A stretch of 64,000 nt of DNA from Candidatus Limosilactobacillus excrementigallinarum (GTDB lineage Bacteria > Bacillota > Bacilli > Lactobacillales > Lactobacillaceae), in contig DWZS01000032.1 of the NCBI GenBank assembly GCA_019117445.1, positions 1 to 64,000 on the forward strand, written 5' to 3'. This document shows, one piece after another, positions 54,530 through 62,925 of the stretch (its first letter is position 1; each line of letters starts with the position of its first letter). The position numbers and the translations under genes were made by a program. The notes under the pieces were generated by a model. That model saw only the letters and a list, made by a program, of their open reading frames with translations, did not search any database and was not told where the DNA came from.

Positions 54530-55159
54530 TCATTTCCTCCAACCATGATTTGTTATATCTGAATCTCGTTTCCGCATTTTAGAAACATAGGGATTGTGGG
54601 CTACAAAAAAGCGTAAATTTTCATGCGCATTCGCTCCTTTAGGATTAATTCCCACCCGCGGACTACTCATAATCGCCAATGGTTCACGTTTTACATCAAT
54701 CCGGATTGTTAATGGTGCATTGGCCATTGACTGACCATCTAATTTACGATCGTGAATTCCCAGAGCTTGAACTAATTTACCCGGGCCATTCGTGACATTG
54801 GGTCCTTGCATTCCACGATTCCGACTCATTTGCTCAACATTGATCGTCGGCTCGATCGCGCGAATTAGGATTCCTTGTGGTTCTTCAGCATCTTGAACCA
54901 CCACATCAAAACAATAGTGGGAGCGGATTTGATAAATATAGATATCACCCGGTTTGCCATAAAGTGACTCAGTGTAGTCAGTCCGACGACCACCATATGC
55001 ATGAGAAGCTGAGTCACTTTCCCCTAAGTAAGCCTCCGTTTCGACAATCAGGCCGCCTATTTGCCCTTGAGAACCATTATAAATTACTTCACGTCCCAAT
55101 AAATCTTGCGCAATCACAGTCGTTGGCCGGCCAGTAAAAAATCGTTGATAGTCATTCAT
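54530..55159 (-). CDS. 3-methyladenine DNA glycosylase (AAG/MPG family)
   Basis: The 209-residue protein removes alkylated purines such as 3-methyladenine or hypoxanthine from DNA. Family marks are TTVIAQDLLGREVIYNG, GGLIVETEAYLGESDSASHAYGGRRT with the catalytic Glu, and GPGKLVQALGI. It is the first gene of the run glycosylase-MoxR-VWA-96 aa protein. The start follows AAGGAGTAAAG. Confidence 0.93.
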   Translation of the reverse strand: MNDYQRFFTGRPTTVIAQDLLGREVIYNGSQGQIGGLIVETEAYLGESDSASHAYGGRRTDYTESLYGKPGDIYIYQIRSHYCFDVVVQDAEEPQGILIRAIEPTINVEQMSRNRGMQGPNVTNGPGKLVQALGIHDRKLDGQSMANAPLTIRIDVKREPLAIMSSPRVGINPKGANAHENLRFFVAHNPYVSKMRKRDSDITNHGWRK

Positions 55160-55213
55160 AGCTCTTTACTCCTTCTTGTATGTATCCTATCATTGATCCC
55201 GAGGTGATTAAAC

Positions 55214-55573
55214 ATGGAAATTAAAATCGAACGGATTTATACCAAGCCAGTTGACTTAGCCGGTTACCGAATCTTGGTTGATCGTCTATGGCCACGAGGA
55301 ATTTCTAAAGTAAACGCTCACCTTGACGAATGGATTAAAGAAGTTGGTCCAAGTACCGACTTACGGAAATGGTTTAATCATGATGTTACAAAGTTTGCTG
55401 AATTCAAAACCCGCTATTTGGCTGAACTACAGGATAACCCAGCGTATGATCAATTGCTGGCGACCGTCCGTGAACAACTCAAAGAGCAGAACGTAATTCT
55501 CCTCTTTGGTGCTAAAGATACGGAACATAATCAGGCGGTTATTCTCCAAGAAAAATTGGAACAAGATTTATAA
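55214..55573 (+). CDS. DUF488-family protein
   Basis: The 119-residue protein carries the DUF488 marks GYRILVDRLWPRGISK, LRKWFNHD and LLFGAKDTEHNQAVIL. The function is not established in the family. It is divergent from the DNA glycosylase gene and ends at its own terminator. The start follows GAGGTGA. Confidence 0.9.
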   Translation: MEIKIERIYTKPVDLAGYRILVDRLWPRGISKVNAHLDEWIKEVGPSTDLRKWFNHDVTKFAEFKTRYLAELQDNPAYDQLLATVREQLKEQNVILLFGAKDTEHNQAVILQEKLEQDL

Positions 55574-55579
55574 GAAAGC

Positions 55580-55622
55580 AAATAGGACTCTTCATCGATT
55601 TTGTCGAGGAGGAGTCCTATTT
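55580..55622. terminator. Bidirectional terminator
   Basis: AAATAGGACTC pairs with GAGTCCTATTT, and an inner TCGA/TCGA extends the stem. It lies between the DUF488 gene and the convergent small-gene pair. Confidence 0.8.
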
Positions 55623-55640
55623 GGATATTCAACTTAGTAC

Positions 55641-55973
55641 CTACCTAGTGACTTGCTGCTTAAAAATCTCTTGTCCCGTTGTCAACAGATCTGCTGACAC
55701 CTCAACGGATAAAAACCGTTGGCAGGGAACTTCACTATGACGATCCTTAAACGCCATTGGCTCCGCAGCCACAATCATTACCATTAGATTATTTTCCGTT
55801 AGCAATAATTGTCCTGGGTGATGATACTTGCCTTTAGTATGTTTACCAGTCCGCCACGTATGGATTTTCGCCTGTCCGTCAGCACCAGTCTTTAACTGGT
55901 AACCCCCAGACCCGTCATTTTCTACTGGTAAACCATAAAATTTCTGCACTTCGTATTGATTCTTCTTACTCAT
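55641..55973 (-). CDS. Unknown protein of coupled pair, 110 residues
   Basis: The protein begins MSKKNQYEVQKFYGLPVEND and is rich in Gly, His and Lys in its middle (WRTGKHTKGKYHHPGQLLL). No signal or membrane helix is seen. The ATG overlaps the upstream stop (ATGA), a clear case of coupled translation; a longer frame starting at 56048 would run through the previous gene and is rejected. I do not recognise the family. Confidence 0.7.
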   Translation of the reverse strand: MSKKNQYEVQKFYGLPVENDGSGGYQLKTGADGQAKIHTWRTGKHTKGKYHHPGQLLLTENNLMVMIVAAEPMAFKDRHSEVPCQRFLSVEVSADLLTTGQEIFKQQVTR

Positions 55974-56344
55974 TCTGTAATTACCGTTGCTGGGCAGAGT
56001 GCACTCACTAATTGGAAGAAATACCCTTCCGTTAAGGCCTGCGCCCATGTTCCTTTACGTTGATTTTCACCATCAATAATCATTGACAGCATGGCCTTGA
56101 CTAACTTGTCTTGATTAGTCAGCATCACGTCGCCAACCGTTTCATGGTTAATTTGTGGAGTAATCTCAGCTGCCCGTAATGTTTGACGATATTGTGCATC
56201 ATAATCCAAAGATCGCCGAAATTCATCCGCAAATGACCGCATTGTCTGATCATAAATTGGTTGACGTACTTGTTCAACATCTTGCCATCTAATATGGACA
56301 TCAATCATTTGGCGAAAATAGCTTAGATATTCTGCATAATTCAT
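55970..56344 (-). CDS. Unknown protein of coupled pair, 124 residues
   Basis: The protein begins MNYAEYLSYFRQMIDVHIRW and is mostly helical in pattern, without signal peptide or membrane helix. The ATG at 56344 follows AAGGTGAT; a GTG five codons earlier is possible. It is coupled by a 4-bp overlap to the next gene, which suggests the two products act together. The family is not recognised. Confidence 0.7.
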   Translation of the reverse strand: MNYAEYLSYFRQMIDVHIRWQDVEQVRQPIYDQTMRSFADEFRRSLDYDAQYRQTLRAAEITPQINHETVGDVMLTNQDKLVKAMLSMIIDGENQRKGTWAQALTEGYFFQLVSALCPATVITE

Positions 56345-56459
56345 CCTTATCACCTTCACCTCTATTATAGCTGGTCTAGATCAATTTGCATAAATAATCT
56401 CAATTATTGAAGGATCGTGTTATGATCAACTTAGTATTGATATAAAGAAGGTTAGTCGA

Positions 56460-57086
56460 ATGGAAAAATTAGTTACTGCAAGTCAAATGAAACAATTAGA
56501 TTCCCACACCATTAACGAAATTGGTATTCCCTCCCTTGTTTTAATGGAACGAGCCGCATTAGCGGTGCGGGATGAAATTCTAACCGCATTCCCACTCAAC
56601 CAAGCAAACGTGGTGGTGGTTGCTGGCAGTGGTAATAATGGCGGTGACGGTCTCGCAGTTGCTCGCTTATTAGCCATCGCCGGAAGTCATGTCACCATTC
56701 TCAATGCAGGTAACCCCCACCATGCATCTGAGGAACACCAAGCTCAAGAAAAGATCTGTCAATACTATCAAATTGCTGAAACAACTGATTTAAGTGTCTT
56801 GAAAGACGCTACCCTGATCGTTGATGCCATTTTTGGCATCGGAATTGACCGGGACGTGAAGGGGCACTACGTTGAAATCATTAAAGCCATTAATGATTCT
56901 AAAGCACCCGTCGTTGCCGTTGATATGCCATCAGGCATTAATACTGATACTGGCGCCGTGATGGGAAGTGCCGTTCGAGCCACTACTACCGTCACCTTTG
57001 CTTATAATAAAGTGGGCCTTACCAAAGGCACTGGTCAGAAGTATGCTGGACGCTTAGTGATCGCTAATGATATGGGAACTTATTAA
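56460..57086 (+). CDS. nnrE: NAD(P)H-hydrate epimerase
   Basis: The 208-residue YjeF N-terminal-type protein converts the R form of damaged, hydrated NAD(P)H to the S form for repair. Marks are SLVLMERAALAV, VVVVAGSGNNGGDGLAVARLL (about 48-67), LIVDAIFGIGIDRDVKG and VVAVDMPSGINTDTG. The partner dehydratase domain is absent, so repair needs a separate protein encoded elsewhere. The start follows AGAAGG. Confidence 0.93.
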   Translation: MEKLVTASQMKQLDSHTINEIGIPSLVLMERAALAVRDEILTAFPLNQANVVVVAGSGNNGGDGLAVARLLAIAGSHVTILNAGNPHHASEEHQAQEKICQYYQIAETTDLSVLKDATLIVDAIFGIGIDRDVKGHYVEIIKAINDSKAPVVAVDMPSGINTDTGAVMGSAVRATTTVTFAYNKVGLTKGTGQKYAGRLVIANDMGTY

Positions 57087-57090
57087 TAAT

Positions 57091-57121
57091 AAAAAGGGTT
57101 GGTCAAAAACCAACCCTTTTT
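57091..57121. terminator. Bidirectional terminator between nnrE and efp
   Basis: AAAAAGGGTTGGT pairs perfectly with ACCAACCCTTTTT around a short A-rich loop. Confidence 0.9.
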
Positions 57122-57132
57122 ATTATTAAATA

Positions 57133-57690
57133 TTAAGCACGTGACTTGTAAGCACCATCAGCGGTGTTAACAATGATCTTGTCACCGTTCTTAATGAATG
57201 CAGGAACTGTGACAACTAAACCAGTGTTCAACGTAGCTGGCTTACCACCACCATCGATGGTTGCTCCCTTAATTTCTGGTTGAGTGTCAGTAACTTCCAA
57301 CGTAACCGTGGCTGGTAATTCAACACCAACGATTTCACCATTAACGAAGTCCATTTGTACTTCCATGTTTTCTTGTAAGTACTTCTTTTCTTCGGTAATG
57401 TTGGAGTTTGGAACTTCGTATTGTTCATAGTTTTCCAAATCCATGAATACGGAATTGTCGCCTTCTTCGTAAAGGTATTGAGTATTCCGCTTGTCAACGT
57501 TAACTTGTTCAACCTTTTCAGAAGGACGCATCGTGGTGTGCACGATTGATCCAGAACGAACATCCTGAATGTCCATCTGCATTAAAGTGTTACCCTTACC
57601 TGGCTTGTGGTGGTTAATAGTTAAGACCCGCAGTAGCTTATCGCCACGCTTGAAAACCATTCCCTTTTTCAAATCAATTGTTTGAATCAT
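57133..57690 (-). CDS. efp: Elongation factor P
   Basis: The 185-residue factor relieves ribosome stalling at polyproline. It has three beta-barrel domains. The N-terminal loop HHKPGKG carries Lys32, the position modified in many bacteria, and the closing domain has INTADGAYKSRA. The start at 57690 (MIQTIDLKKG) gives the standard length and follows GAAGGAG; a longer frame adds 14 residues. Confidence 0.96.
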   Translation of the reverse strand: MIQTIDLKKGMVFKRGDKLLRVLTINHHKPGKGNTLMQMDIQDVRSGSIVHTTMRPSEKVEQVNVDKRNTQYLYEEGDNSVFMDLENYEQYEVPNSNITEEKKYLQENMEVQMDFVNGEIVGVELPATVTLEVTDTQPEIKGATIDGGGKPATLNTGLVVTVPAFIKNGDKIIVNTADGAYKSRA

Positions 57691-57797
57691 TATAAGTGCT
57701 CCTTCACTACGAAATTTCTGTAACCAACTCACTGATTACAACATACAAAATTATTATACCATAGTTTAATAACAGTTTTTAAGTACCCGCCTGCTAA

Positions 57798-58418
57798 CTA
57801 CTTTTGATAAATCAAATTTGAGGCTGGAACTCGAATTAACGTGTATTGTTCGGCAACATGGCCGGCCCGGCATCCTAAACCATTTAGTAAATTATTTCGG
57901 TAGCGAATGGTCATGACCGCTGCAAACGCATGGTTTGTCCGCGCATCTTCCTTCGCCAACTTCTTACGGTTCCATGGATAAGCTGCTGCTTCAGTACTCA
58001 AGTAGTGATCACTATCTGCGATGGAACCATAACGTGAGTTCGTCAGATTCTTGCTGCCAGTTGTCCAATAGGTATAGGAAACCACTGGATGTTTACCACC
58101 TTGGCTCCGGTTAGCCTTGACATAGTAATAATCATCCTTAACTTGTCCTAGTTGCAACGTTTGATACTTCGTGCTTGTCACTACTTCTTGCGCATCATGA
58201 TAGTTGACGACCCGAAAGAATGATAGATAACTCATTCCCCATAGCCAAGCAATGGCAATTACCAGTAACACCACATACCGGATAACCAAATTTCCGGTAT
58301 AGCGTTGACCAGTTTTTGCAATTAACATTAATTGATGTACCCGAATATAGTGGATTACGTAACATAGGAACACTACCGCGCCGATCCACAGTAGCCACCC
58401 CAACCAATTCCAAGTCAT
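57798..58418 (-). CDS. Lactobacillus-type membrane protein of unknown function (LVIS_2131-like)
   Basis: The 206-residue protein has two N-terminal hydrophobic helices (about 4-25 and 46-68) followed by a soluble domain with YYYVKANRSQGGKHPVVSYTYWTTGS. It resembles a lactobacillus family known from L. brevis as LVIS_2131; this match is from memory and moderate. The start follows GGAGAGAA. Confidence 0.65.
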   Translation of the reverse strand: MTWNWLGWLLWIGAVVFLCYVIHYIRVHQLMLIAKTGQRYTGNLVIRYVVLLVIAIAWLWGMSYLSFFRVVNYHDAQEVVTSTKYQTLQLGQVKDDYYYVKANRSQGGKHPVVSYTYWTTGSKNLTNSRYGSIADSDHYLSTEAAAYPWNRKKLAKEDARTNHAFAAVMTIRYRNNLLNGLGCRAGHVAEQYTLIRVPASNLIYQK

Positions 58419-58577
58419 TGATTCTCTCCATTTCTTGCTTTATCTACTAAGCAATGATGTTTTGTATAGCATTAATTGTACCACAACCGATTTCTTCTTC
58501 GCCTTTTTTCACAATAACGGGTATAATGGTAATATTAATGCACCACGCCGTGTGAGATTAAGGAGGATTAACCAATA

Positions 58578-58766
58578 ATGGATGAAGGAAACAACCTTTC
58601 AATGGACATTATTAATTACGAAAAAGATCATGATTTAACCGATAATGAAATGGCCTTTGGTAGCCAGCTTTCAGTTGAACGGGTTCATGACATTAAATCC
58701 CAAGCTAGCGATGCAACTCCTGAAGAGGAAGGACTGTTACGTCGCTTCATGGATTCACACCAATAA
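58578..58766 (+). CDS. Small acidic protein, 62 residues, unknown function
   Basis: The protein MDEGNNLSMDIINYEKDHDL... is strongly acidic, with no signal or membrane helix. It has an AAGGAGG ribosome-binding site and a dedicated terminator, so it is very likely expressed. The family is not recognised. Confidence 0.65.
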   Translation: MDEGNNLSMDIINYEKDHDLTDNEMAFGSQLSVERVHDIKSQASDATPEEEGLLRRFMDSHQ

Positions 58767-58779
58767 AAGTATAAAAATA

Positions 58780-58812
58780 GCGGGAAATCATAATGATTTC
58801 CCGCCTTTTTAT
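58780..58812. terminator. Bidirectional terminator
   Basis: A 12-bp perfect stem, GCGGGAAATCAT with its complement, is followed by CTTTTT. It lies between convergent genes. Confidence 0.88.
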
Positions 58813-59756
58813 TATGCTGGTTCATGAAAGCTAACTGGTAATTGTTGAGGTTCAACTTCTGCTTGGGGATTTTTTATCTTTTTCATTAGCGTTTCAATTA
58901 ATTCATCCGCAATTTGTTCAGTTGGCTGAACCACCGTCGGTAGCGATGGTTCAATTGTCCGGATCATCCTTGAGCCGTCATATCCCGTCACAATAAAGTC
59001 GTCATTAATTTTCTTGCCTGCCTGAATCGCAACATTGCGAATTTCAAGTGCTTGCAGATCATTCGTGGCAATGACCCCATCGTATTTCCCGGGAAATGTC
59101 TCATCAAAGTTAGTCCGTTTTAAATCCAACGGTGTGTAATTAGCGTGGTGCTTCGTCAAATAATCGACCGTTCCTTGCACCCGGTTTAACGTTGGTGAAA
59201 CTGACGTATCTTCATCAATCATCACGGCAATCCGCTTGGCCCCATGTTCAATCAAATACTGCGCTGATAATTCTCCACCATGGTAATTATCACAAGCAAC
59301 GATTGGAATATTACCCGCTAAGTAACGATCAAAGGACACAACCGTCGATGTAATTTGCTGGTATTCACGAATACCCAAGTTATGTGAGCTGGAAATAATC
59401 CCATCCACTTGGTTAGCCATAAGCATTCCTAGATAGTCATGCTCAATTTGTTCATTCTCCGCTGAAGAAGCGATGATTGTTTTATACCCTAAACCAAACA
59501 GTCGATACTCTAAATCATTAATCAATTCTGCAAAAAATGGATTCGTGATATTAGGAAAAATCAGTCCAATAAACTTGGACGGTTTTCCTTGCATTGCTCG
59601 TGCCAGTGCATTTGGTTGATAATTCAGCTCCCGCATGGCAGCGTGAACTTTAGCAATCGTTTTTTTGCTTAATGATCCATAGTTATTAATGACCCGTGAA
59701 ACAGTCGTTACTGAGACGCCAGCAAGGTCTGCCACATCTTTTAATTTTGCAACCAT
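58812..59756 (-). CDS. LacI-family transcriptional regulator
   Basis: The 314-residue protein has the LacI helix-turn-helix VAKLKDVADLAGVSVTTVSRVINNYG (2-27) and a periplasmic-binding-like sugar domain (about 60-310). It lies behind sucrose phosphorylase in the same direction, after a terminator, so it probably has its own promoter and represses the sucrose genes. The start follows GGGGAGAA. Confidence 0.9.
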   Translation of the reverse strand: MVAKLKDVADLAGVSVTTVSRVINNYGSLSKKTIAKVHAAMRELNYQPNALARAMQGKPSKFIGLIFPNITNPFFAELINDLEYRLFGLGYKTIIASSAENEQIEHDYLGMLMANQVDGIISSSHNLGIREYQQITSTVVSFDRYLAGNIPIVACDNYHGGELSAQYLIEHGAKRIAVMIDEDTSVSPTLNRVQGTVDYLTKHHANYTPLDLKRTNFDETFPGKYDGVIATNDLQALEIRNVAIQAGKKINDDFIVTGYDGSRMIRTIEPSLPTVVQPTEQIADELIETLMKKIKNPQAEVEPQQLPVSFHEPA

Positions 59757-59812
59757 TTTTTATTCTCCCCGACATTAGTTATTTTATTATAACCTAAATT
59801 TTGAGCAAGAGA

Positions 59813-59845
59813 AAAGGGACTAAGTCAAATAATCTTAGTCCCTTT
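59813..59845 (-). terminator. Terminator after sucrose phosphorylase
   Basis: AAAGGGACTAAG pairs perfectly with CTTAGTCCCTTT around a 9-nt loop. On the minus strand it is followed by TTCTCTTGC, a modest T-tract. Confidence 0.75.
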
Positions 59846-59855
59846 AACAAGTTGG

Positions 59856-61313
59856 TTACTTTTGTTCCATTACAACTTCATCATTTGCAGTGATGGTGAA
59901 GGTCTTGTTGGCAGCATCTGCATCCAGAACCGCAACGTTCTTACCATCCTTATCCTTACGAGTGATCTTGATAGTTGTTTCAGTTGGTGTTTCAACATCA
60001 ATTGAGCCTTCCAGATCAAAGGCAGCAAACTTGTTCCGCCAAGAAAGTAAGTCTAAGAGATTCTTAACAACTGGACGTTGAACTTCTTGAGCAACTTCTT
60101 CCTTTGTGTAGTAGTGACGGTTGATGTTACGACCTTCTTTGGTTTTTTCAAGTAAGTCAAGGTCGTTGGAACCGGCCAGTAAACCAACGTAGTAAACCAT
60201 TGGAATACCAGGCGCAAAGATTTGGAATGCCCGAGAAAGCAAGTAAGCTTTGTCGTCATCACCAAGAGCAGAGTAGTAAGTAGAGTTAATTTGGTAGATA
60301 TCCAAGTTGTTGTATTCTGCACTGGAGTACTTCCGCTTAACGTTAGCACCAACCTTGTACAATTCGTTGGATGCGTAATCAATTTCATCATCAGTTAAGA
60401 TATCCTTAGCATCAACTACCCCGATTCCATCGTGAGTATCCAGAGTAGTAAATTGCTTCATTGGTGACATCTTCAACCACTTAGCAAGACGGTTCGTCTT
60501 ACCAGAGTAAAGTGTGTAAAGCGTGGTCATTGGTAAAGTAAAGTCGTAAATGAAGAAATTGTGGGCAGAAATCTTTTGTGGAATCGTGTAGTGTTCATGG
60601 ATTTCTGGCAAGATAATTGCTTTGTAAGGAGCCAAAATATCTTGAACTTCATTTAAGAGGTCCCAAATTTCTGGTTCAACGAAGAAGTCATTGGTGCCGA
60701 CCTTCTTAACAGCGTAAGCAAAGGCGTCCAGACGAATCATGTCGGCTCCGTGCTTAACCATATCGATCAGCGTTTCCTTGAAGAATTCATTAGCAACCTT
60801 GCTCTTAACGTTGATATCGATTTGTTCTTCACCAAACGTGTTCCAAAGGTGTTCCTTAGTACCATCGTCAAATTCGATTTCTTGTTCAGGCGCCTTATCC
60901 TTACGTTTGTAAATTAAGTCGATATCTTCTTGGGTTGGACGATTCTTGCCAGCCTTTTCCCAGAACTTTTCCCAACGAATGAAGAAATCATTGTACTTGG
61001 AATCATCATGCTTCTTCTTAAAGTCTTGGTACATTTCAGACTTCTTAGAAATGTGGTTGATCATGAAGTCAAACATCAGGTAGTAATCTTCACCTAATGA
61101 TTCAACGTCACTCCAGTCACCAAAGGCACTGTCAACCACATCATAACGATAAGGAGCAAAACCACGGTCACCAGTGGATGGGAAAAATGGTAATAAGTGA
61201 ACACCACCAATGGCATCACCGATGTACTTGTTCAAGACTTCGTGTGTTTCCTTGATGTTTTTACCCATTGAGTCAGAGTAAGTAATCAACATTGCTTTAT
61301 TTTGAATTGGCAT
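59856..61313 (-). CDS. gtfA: Sucrose phosphorylase, GH13 subfamily 18
   Basis: The 485-residue cytoplasmic enzyme splits sucrose with phosphate to alpha-glucose-1-phosphate and fructose, saving ATP. Marks are [32 protein letters not shown], the nucleophile Asp in [15 protein letters not shown] (about 196), the acid/base Glu in ILPEIHEHY (about 236) and [15 protein letters not shown]. Length matches the family. Related glucosylglycerate-type phosphorylases are alternatives. It follows an MFS transporter gene by 30 bp, which probably shares its transcript. The start follows TGGAGG. Confidence 0.9.
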   Translation of the reverse strand: MPIQNKAMLITYSDSMGKNIKETHEVLNKYIGDAIGGVHLLPFFPSTGDRGFAPYRYDVVDSAFGDWSDVESLGEDYYLMFDFMINHISKKSEMYQDFKKKHDDSKYNDFFIRWEKFWEKAGKNRPTQEDIDLIYKRKDKAPEQEIEFDDGTKEHLWNTFGEEQIDINVKSKVANEFFKETLIDMVKHGADMIRLDAFAYAVKKVGTNDFFVEPEIWDLLNEVQDILAPYKAIILPEIHEHYTIPQKISAHNFFIYDFTLPMTTLYTLYSGKTNRLAKWLKMSPMKQFTTLDTHDGIGVVDAKDILTDDEIDYASNELYKVGANVKRKYSSAEYNNLDIYQINSTYYSALGDDDKAYLLSRAFQIFAPGIPMVYYVGLLAGSNDLDLLEKTKEGRNINRHYYTKEEVAQEVQRPVVKNLLDLLSWRNKFAAFDLEGSIDVETPTETTIKITRKDKDGKNVAVLDADAANKTFTITANDEVVMEQK

Positions 61314-61343
61314 TTTTTATTCCTCCATAAAGTTTATCTATAA

Positions 61344-62567
61344 CTATTTAGCAGCTTGACGACGAGTAGCAAAAAAGATGATGGCGGCAATGACCAAGAG
61401 GCCAATTCCATAAACTAGGAATGGAGCAGCAAGTCCATAACCGCTTGTTGGTTGGCCCATCAAATGGTTAGTCCATTCGGCAATTGATGGGGAGAAGAAC
61501 GCCCCAAAGTTGAACCCGATTAACACCATCGATGTAACCAGCGGCTGACGCTTCGCTGGCGCCAGATTTGGCAACAAATTAAAGATCAATGGCGAAACTA
61601 GTTGCAGTGGGAACCCAATCAAAAGAAGTCCAATCACTAGGACAACAAAATTAGATCCTGCAAAGTAGAACAAGAAATTAGATACGGCCATTAAGCCCAG
61701 GCCTAAATAAACCGTTCCAAAGCCGAGGCGCTTTTGAATTGATCCGTAGAACAAGCCACCTAACGTAGCACCAATCAGCATTAATGATAAGAAGTTCGAT
61801 GCCCCAGTGTATTGAGCCCCTTTGATGTTAACAGCCAGCCCTGGGAAACGATTTTCCATTCCCACGTAGTCAACAACTAACAAGAAAGCAAACAATACCA
61901 GTAGGTAGACAGTCGGGCTTGTCTTTTTAATGTCATCCGTATCGAAATCGTCAACGGTTTCTTTAACTTCTTCTTCAACCTGTTCTTCGACCTTTTCAGC
62001 TTTGGCATCATCGGGAACACGTAAACCAAAGAAGATCAAAACAACAAAGGCTAAAGCATAGATCAAGAATGATGCATGCCAGCCGCTCATGGTTAACAAG
62101 AGCCCTGCCAGGAACAGCGTAAAGGCTTGACCAATTTGTTCAGCCGCTGCCCGCCAACCAAGCATTTGCGCACGTGTTTCATCTTCGTACCAAACCGAAA
62201 TCATTGAAATGGCTTGTGAGTTATACAAACCATAACCAGCTCCAAGCAATAAACGAGAGCCTAGGATGATTGGGTAACTATGAATATTAAAGAACGGAAC
62301 CAATCCCATTACCCCAACGATCGTAACCCCAATCATAATCATTTTCTTGTCTGAAATTTTGAACCATTGTTGTAGCAATGGTGATAAGACAACAAAAATC
62401 ATTACGGCAAACGATGGTGTCGTTGCTAAATACTCAGACTGGGTCTGCGTAACATTCAAAGATGCTTTCAACTGCGGAAGCGCACTTTGAACAGCATAGG
62501 CACTCGTTAACATGAACGAAACTGACAAGAACGCCAATTTCGTCATCATCGAATTCTTATTCTGCAT
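61344..62567 (-). CDS. MFS transporter next to sucrose phosphorylase
   Basis: The 407-residue protein has about 12 hydrophobic helices, with a charged central loop rich in Glu (KAEKVEEQVEEEVKETVDDFDTDD, about 192-215). The sequence resembles the CynX/NimT-type branch more than known sucrose permeases. Position upstream of gtfA under a LacI-type operator suggests a sucrose or glucoside uptake role, which is inference. The start follows GAGG. Confidence 0.85.
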   Translation of the reverse strand: MQNKNSMMTKLAFLSVSFMLTSAYAVQSALPQLKASLNVTQTQSEYLATTPSFAVMIFVVLSPLLQQWFKISDKKMIMIGVTIVGVMGLVPFFNIHSYPIILGSRLLLGAGYGLYNSQAISMISVWYEDETRAQMLGWRAAAEQIGQAFTLFLAGLLLTMSGWHASFLIYALAFVVLIFFGLRVPDDAKAEKVEEQVEEEVKETVDDFDTDDIKKTSPTVYLLVLFAFLLVVDYVGMENRFPGLAVNIKGAQYTGASNFLSLMLIGATLGGLFYGSIQKRLGFGTVYLGLGLMAVSNFLFYFAGSNFVVLVIGLLLIGFPLQLVSPLIFNLLPNLAPAKRQPLVTSMVLIGFNFGAFFSPSIAEWTNHLMGQPTSGYGLAAPFLVYGIGLLVIAAIIFFATRRQAAK

Positions 62568-62623
62568 GTTAAAACCTCATAACTCCTTGATTATTAATGG
62601 AAAAGCTCATTAATTCACATAAG

Positions 62624-62652
62624 AATATAGCAATCTTCGTGCAAAATGTCAA
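62624..62652 (-). promoter_or_regulatory. Promoter of the MFS-gtfA operon
   Basis: On the minus strand a perfect TTGACA (62647-62652) is followed after 17 bp by TATATT (62624-62629). Confidence 0.8.
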
Positions 62653-62662
62653 ACGTTTATCA
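62647..62662. promoter_or_regulatory. LacI-family operator over the -35 box
   Basis: TGTCAAACGTTTATCA is a near-palindrome (matching TG..AAACGTTT..CA on both strands) centred on ACGT, a form typical of LacI-family operators. It overlaps the -35 hexamer. The LacI-type protein encoded behind gtfA is the likely binder. Confidence 0.65.
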
Positions 62663-62925
62663 AATATATTTTAAAGAATTTATTTTCAATCCATTTCTTT
62701 ATTCATTCGATAAATGTAATCATCACTTTCTGTTGCTTTTAGACAGTTTACACATTCAATTTGTGGTTATTTAATGGCTATTAATTTTTAAGCAAAAATT
62801 GATAAAATTCTTTGACCCTTTCTTAAGATAATGCTAAATTTTAGTTGTTTAGAATCTTACGAATTTATTAAGATTCTTAAATTTCTTAATTATTAATCAC
62901 ATCATTATTCAAAGGAGATTTTATT

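Larger units (their letters stand above)
62568..62925. other. Divergent intergenic region, sucrose operon and GH73 gene
   Basis: The 358-bp AT-rich stretch holds the minus-strand promoter and LacI-type operator of the MFS-gtfA unit, and the AAAGGAGA ribosome-binding site of the GH73 gene. The section 62700-62900 is very AT-rich, and no gene or clear hairpin was seen there. Confidence 0.7.
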
